Positions 59,545 through 64,000 of a stretch of 64,000 nucleotides of DNA are shown here, one piece after another. Below the pieces are notes generated by a model. It was not told the DNA's origin and ran no database searches. It was given only the letters and a program-made list of their open reading frames with translations. The translations under genes were made by a program, and so were the position numbers. The DNA lies in NCBI GenBank assembly GCA_050084985.1, contig JBITNC010000001.1, positions 114,452,001 to 114,516,000 on the forward strand, in the 5' to 3' direction. How positions within the stretch are numbered: the stretch's first letter is position 1; the number at the start of each line of letters is the position of its first letter. This DNA is from Nageia nagi. Lineage: Eukaryota; Pinophyta.

Positions 59545-59990
59545 ACAAGAATCCCTTGATTATTACTAGTGTGATTAATTAACATGTTATCATACCAATA
59601 GAGTCAAAGATTCCATCATTGAGGGTATTACTCTAAGGCATAATTTTAGACAAGAAAGGAAGAAAATAAAGGTTACAATAGGTAGAAAAAAATCATGAGA
59701 TAAGGATAAATACAATTGAGAAACTAAGAGTTTATCAAAATAAAATCAAGAAATAATATGGAAATAAAATCAAAACCATGGAGTTTCAAGTTGGTGACTT
59801 GATAATCATGGAAAAATAAAAAGAAAAAAACAAATTTTGAACTTAAGGGTAAATTTAAACTAAATTGGATTGGCCCTTATATTATCATTGATAAATATAG
59901 ATTTGGGGCATACAAGCTTACCACAATAGATATAAAAGAGAAATAAAATCCAATAAATATCATGCATCTCAATGTGTTCTATGCATAAAT
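59540..59990 (+). pseudogene. Element G integrase C-terminal part
   Basis: Resumes with VIIPIESKIPSLRVLL near 59589 and ends with GKFKLNWIGPYIIIDKYRFG, AYKLTTIDIKEK and NPINIMHLNVFYA near 59850-59990. This is the GKFxPxWEGPYxI-GAYKL-RPxN-LKxYY order at the end of gypsy integrases. Confidence 0.85.
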
Positions 59991-60394
59991 AATCTATTTT
60001 TTAAAATAAATTCTCAACAATAGACCAAAAAAGGGCTTTGGGATAGTTTAAAACCACCCCTATAGCCTTTTGGGGATGGTTATGTTCCCATTGTCTATAT
60101 GATTATCCCTAAAATTTGGGTCCCTATGATTATGGTTAATAACCATCTACTTAGTATCCCATATATCATTACTTTGGGTCCTAAGAAGGTGACCATTAAC
60201 CACTCCCTTAACATTTAATGTGGTATTTATAAAATAGTCCCTTAATTATTAAGGAGGTGGTTTTAAATCATCCCTAATTTTTATTTTTTAAAAAATATAA
60301 GGAAGCAATTTATAACTATCACCTTAATTACTAAGGAGGTAGATAAAAAAATGCCTTCGTATAATTCCTTTTAAAAAAATTAAGAATAGTCTTG

Positions 60395-60444
60395 AAGCAT
60401 TCTTCTATCATATTTTTTGTATAAAATATGATAGAAGAATGCTT
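60395..60444. repeat. Perfect 22-bp inverted repeat (hairpin)
   Basis: AAGCATTCTTCTATCATATT and two further T (60395-60416) pair with 60423-60444 without mismatch around a 6-base loop (TTGTAT). Pairing continues imperfectly for about nine more bases on each side. It could be a fold-back element remnant or a small-RNA-like hairpin. It lies between element G and the PPR relic. Confidence 0.95.
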
Positions 60445-60749
60445 CTAAACTATATCTTCCTTAATTACCCAAGGGATATTGTCCTTATGTTTGAGCTCAT
60501 TGATATCCCTTTGGTGGTACTCCCAACCATGTAACCATACTAGAGGTAAACCTCTCTAGTTCATCTCTAATCTCAATAATAGTATTGGCCATTGGGTCCT
60601 AAAGAATGACCTAGTGGAATTGACCAATCAACATTCAATCTCTTACCTTACTCATCCTAGTCCAAGATTAGTGACACCTAAAGTAATGCCTAATCATTCC
60701 TCTATAGTGATTCAATCCATGGATATATAACATACCATATACCCATAAT

Positions 60750-63036
60750 ATATTTTACATTGAGTATTGTGGTTGTGAATTCCCTATAGATATATCTACA
60801 AATGTGGAAGAATACATAAGGTAAAAGAATTGTTTAACAAGATACATGATACAAACATAGTTTCATGGATTACAATGATTATAGGATATGCAAAAAATGA
60901 GTTTTTTGAAAAGGTTGTATATACTTTTTACAAGAAAATGTAATTATTAGGTATAAATATAAACTCAATAACCTTTGAAAGCATTCTTTTGGCATATGCC
61001 ATCATGGGAGCTCTAAAAGAAGGTATGGATATTCATCAAAGAGTAGTTGAAAATGGTTTTTCATTTAATGTTGTGGTTGTGAGTTTCCTATAGAAACATA
61101 TCCAAAATATGGAATAATACACAAGGACCAAGAATTATTTGACAAGATGTATGATACAAATACAATTTAATGGATAATAATGATTGGAGGATATGCACAA
61201 AATGATTTTTCTAAAAAGGTTGTAAAGACTTTTAAGAAGATGTAATTATTAAGTGTAAAGTTAGACTTTGTAACCTTTGCAAGCATTCTTCTAGTATATG
61301 CCACCATGGAAGATCTAAAATAAGGTATAAACATCCATCAAAGAGTAGTTAAAAATATTTTTGCATTGAATTTTATGGTTATGAGTTCCCTATAGATAGG
61401 TATACAAAATGTGGAAGACTATATGAGTCCCAAAAAATATTTAATAAGATGCATGACACAAAAACTATTTCATGGACTATAGTGATTGGAGAATATGCAT
61501 AAAATTAATTTTTTGAAAAGGTTTTAGAGACTTTTAAGTAGATGTAATTATCGTATGTAAATCTAGACTCTCTTACCTTTACAAGCATTCTTCTAGCATG
61601 TGCCACCATGGGAGCTCTTAAAGAAGGTATGAACATCTATCAAAGAGTAGTTGAAAATGGTTTTACATTGAATGTTATGGTTGTGAGTACCCTATATATA
61701 TGTATGTAAAATATGAAAGAATACACAAGGCCCAATAATTATTTGAAAATATGCATGATGCAAACATAGTTTAATGGATTCAATGATAGGAGGATATGCA
61801 TAAAATGGATTTCTTGAAATGATTGTAGAGATTTTTAAGCAAATTCAATTATTAGGTATAAATCCAAAATATTTAACCTTTACAAGCATTCTTATAGCAT
61901 GTACCACTATGGTAGCTCTATCAAAAGGTATGTATGTCCATAAAAGAGTAGTTGAAAATGATTTTGTATTGAATTTTGTGGTTGTGATATCCTTATAAAC
62001 ATGTATGTAAAATATGAAAGAATACATAAGGCCCAAAAATTATTTAAAAAGATGCATGATGTAAACATAGTTTCAAGGACTAAAATGATTAGAGGATATG
62101 CATAAATTTATTTTCTAAAAATACTCTAGGGATTTTTAAGTAGATACAATTATCAAGTGTAAATTTAAAATTTGTAACCCTTATATGCATTCTTCCATTA
62201 TATGCATTATTCTTGGAACGAATAATTATGCTTGCATTGTTGACCTTCTTGGTTAAATAAATAATCTTGAGGAGGTTTTGAATTCTTTTACAATGTGCAT
62301 GATGCAAATATAGTTTCATGGATTGCAATGTATGCTATCATATAATGGAGTACCATATACCATCTCTCCAAAAGTACCAAAAAAAGTAGAAAAGGGTCAT
62401 CATATAAACAACATTGAAGGAGTGTATTATCTCTATGTAGTAATGCAATAAGTAAACAAACAAATCCACACTTTATAAATAACATCCCAATGAAACTTGA
62501 TGTTATATCTATTAGAATTTAAATCACTTTTAAAAATTTATTTGAAACAATACTTCAAATTTGGATAAATTCTTTACATGCCAACAAGGATATCATTGGT
62601 TAAACTCTTTGATCTAATGGAGCATTTTGGAACCAACCCTAATAAGATAACATTTTTATGTGTTCTAATTTTATGCAACTATGTATGTATAACAGATGAA
62701 CGTTGTAAATCATTTAATATAATAAGTGACTCTTATTCAATTATTCTTTGGATGAATCATTATACATGCATTGTTCACCTTCTTGGTCATAAGGCTATCT
62801 TGAGGAAGCTTTAAAATTGATTACAAAATGCTATAAAACCTAAAATGGGTGTGTGGAAGTGTTTTGTTGGTGCTTTTAAATCATATAAGAATATACGAAT
62901 AGGGGAGTTTGTGGAAATAATATTTTTTTTGTTAAAGCCTAGATATTATCTTCATTCAAATATTTATACTAAAGTGGGAAATTACATTTTAAACATGGAG
63001 AATACTCTCATGGAGATTATTGGTGATGCAAAGTAA
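60750..63036 (+). pseudogene. PPR (PLS class, E-type) pseudogene with five tandem units
   Basis: Units of about 302 bp (one P-L-S triplet of roughly 101 codons) begin at GTGGTTGTGA-like text near 60769, 61073, 61375, 61677 and 61978. Across frames each spells a V-NSLIDMY-KCG-type motif, FDKMHD, VSW-x-IGGYA, then a TFxSILLA motif, GALKEG and IHQRVVENG. Near 62215-62280 and again at 62740-62815 text like YTCIVHLLG follows. The frame at 62845 reads MGVWKCFVGAFKSYKNIRIG then EFVEIIFF, the E motif. The N-terminal end is missing. Functional relatives act in organellar RNA editing or processing; this copy has many stops. Confidence 0.85.
62578..63036 (+). pseudogene. PPR pseudogene C-terminal L2/S2 and E region
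   Basis: The frame at 62578-62814 includes KLFDLMEHFGTNPNKITFLC and VLILCNYV, the counterpart of the L2 motif (GTxPNxVTF-xVLSACSHAG). It then has DSYSIILWMNHYTCIVHLLG (counterpart of the S2/E junction, MEHYxCMVDLLGRAG). The frame at 62845-63036 gives the E motif and its extension (SNIYTKVGNYI resembling LSNIYAxAGRW). No DYW domain was seen downstream, so it is E-type or truncated. Confidence 0.8.
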
Positions 63037-64000
63037 TAAAATATCTAAATAATTTTGCACAATGACATGGTGTTTTCTTTTATATAAAAAAAAAACATGT
63101 TTCATTTCATTTTTTTCAAAAAGTATTATTATTAAATATTTATACAAATAGATAATGTTGTTGATTGTTGACATCATATTATCAACTGAACGTAACTACC
63201 CACATATATTGATGTGTTATTTTTGAAAGCCTTATTTTTAATACTACATAGTCATGGTATTAAATTATTTTTTAGTAATCCTATAAAATTATAGAGTGAA
63301 AAGTTGGAGAAGGAGGTGCAAGAATTGCAAATATGAAAGGAGAAATACTTGAAGGAAATATAAAATATTTGATGAATAATAAATATTATAGAAGGGATTA
63401 TGAGTAACTTGGTACTTCGATATGAAGATAATAGGGAAAATTTTAATTGTACATTTCTCTTACCTTTATCATGTTGTGTAGGCATTTTTTTTGGAATCAT
63501 TCTATCATTTTGTGCCTATCTTTACATAGGTCATTTAAGCTTGAATTGTATGTAATAGTTTCTTTATAGGTTGATGAAATTTTGAATTGTCTATGAATAA
63601 AAATACTACTAATTGTTTTAGGTGGAATTAGACCATTTTTTGTATATATAATTTTTAAAAATTATTGTCCATATTTTATTATTAGAATTATTTAGTGATA
63701 TAAGTAAAACTTTTGGTCTATAAGGCTATCAAAGATCTATTTTATTATATAATTAATGTTTATTTAGTTTTCCCATTAGTCACATAAATTAAATGAGTTT
63801 CTTATAAAAAATTCATGATATTTATAAATAAAAAATAATTAATATGTTTCAAGTAATAATTATATATTTGTAATAAGGATTTTCTATTAAGAGGGTTAAT
63901 TTTGTATTAATAAAAAACAAAAGTTGGAGTTTTAAAGGATATCCAAAACCTTTACACTTGAGATTTTTCTTTAGATATCATTAAGAGTCTTTTCCAACAT
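63037..64000. other. Gene-free AT-rich stretch
   Basis: No recognisable gene, LTR end or tandem repeat. The frame at 63252-63500 on the minus strand has no known similarity. Confidence 0.5.

Larger units (their letters stand above)
53200..60046 (+). mobile_element. Element G: highly decayed Tat-like Ty3/gypsy element
   Basis: Order on the plus strand: possible gag remains (53200-54200), protease (about 54340-54660), RT (about 55030-55369 and 56045-56300), RNase H (to about 57300), second RNase H (about 57840-58100), integrase (58340-58976 and 59540-59990) and a purine-rich string near 60030. It is interrupted by two TG...CA insertions with perfect 5-bp duplications. I could not place G's own LTRs. 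Integrase text MDNRPILACKEM resembles A2 (MDNAPNLACKEM), so G and A are related. Confidence 0.7.

Noticed and set aside
60030-60390. 3' LTR of element G
   Set aside because: A purine-rich string precedes it and a short direct repeat (AAGGAGGT) lies inside, but no matching 5' LTR or target duplication could be found.

Overview
The window looks like deep intergenic sequence from a large, repeat-rich land-plant nuclear genome. Plant PLS-type pentatricopeptide repeat (PPR) relics, L1-type LINEs, Ty1/copia-like LTRs and Ty3/gypsy elements with a second RNase H (Tat-like) all point to a seed plant. The very AT-rich, old, nested and heavily decayed elements, together with the PPR style, would fit a gymnosperm such as a conifer; that last step is inference. 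I found no intact protein-coding gene. Every recognisable coding stretch is a mobile-element or PPR relic broken by stops and frameshifts.

Layout. 1-3180: minus-strand L1-type LINE relic (ORF1 zinc-knuckle region, endonuclease, reverse transcriptase) running off the left edge. 3470-4260: minus-strand PPR relic containing a short tandem array. 4261-7199: no gene, but a 313-bp tandem duplication at 6186-6818. 7200-36765: one nested Ty3/gypsy complex of about 29.6 kb, bounded by the 5-bp target duplication GATCT. Its host, element A, has the form LTR-internal-LTR-internal-LTR. It carries four later insertions: B (12234-17620, non-autonomous, duplication GGTAG), D (about 18129-20650, a LINE ORF1 fragment that itself contains a copia-like LTR remnant with duplication CCTAA), E (22367-30960, a nearly full-length Tat-like gypsy element) and F (about 33180-34275, unidentified).

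36960-39318: plus-strand LINE relic followed by a 313-bp tandem duplication. 39465-39542: tRNA-Phe(GAA)-derived sequence. 39543-44400: nothing recognised. 44400-53160: minus-strand LINE ORF1 split by element C (45656-52896). C has copia-like LTRs, an initiator-tRNA-Met-type primer site and about 6.2 kb of interior without visible pol; the interior holds three minisatellites and a 100-bp near-perfect palindrome. About 53200-60040: badly decayed Tat-like gypsy element G, holding two solo-LTR-like insertions with perfect 5-bp target duplications (ATTAT and CCTCT). 60395-60444: strong hairpin. 60750-63036: plus-strand PPR relic with five tandem units of about 302 bp followed by an E-type C-terminus. 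63037-64000: AT-rich, nothing recognised.

No metabolic or regulatory pathway is present. The window is a stratigraphic record: old LINE and gypsy insertions invaded by younger elements, some reduced to solo LTRs, and all eroded. Many stops fall at Trp or Gln codons and some catalytic Asp/Glu codons have become Asn/Lys, as expected from C-to-T decay of methylated repeats. All boundaries, similarities and repeat counts were read by eye.
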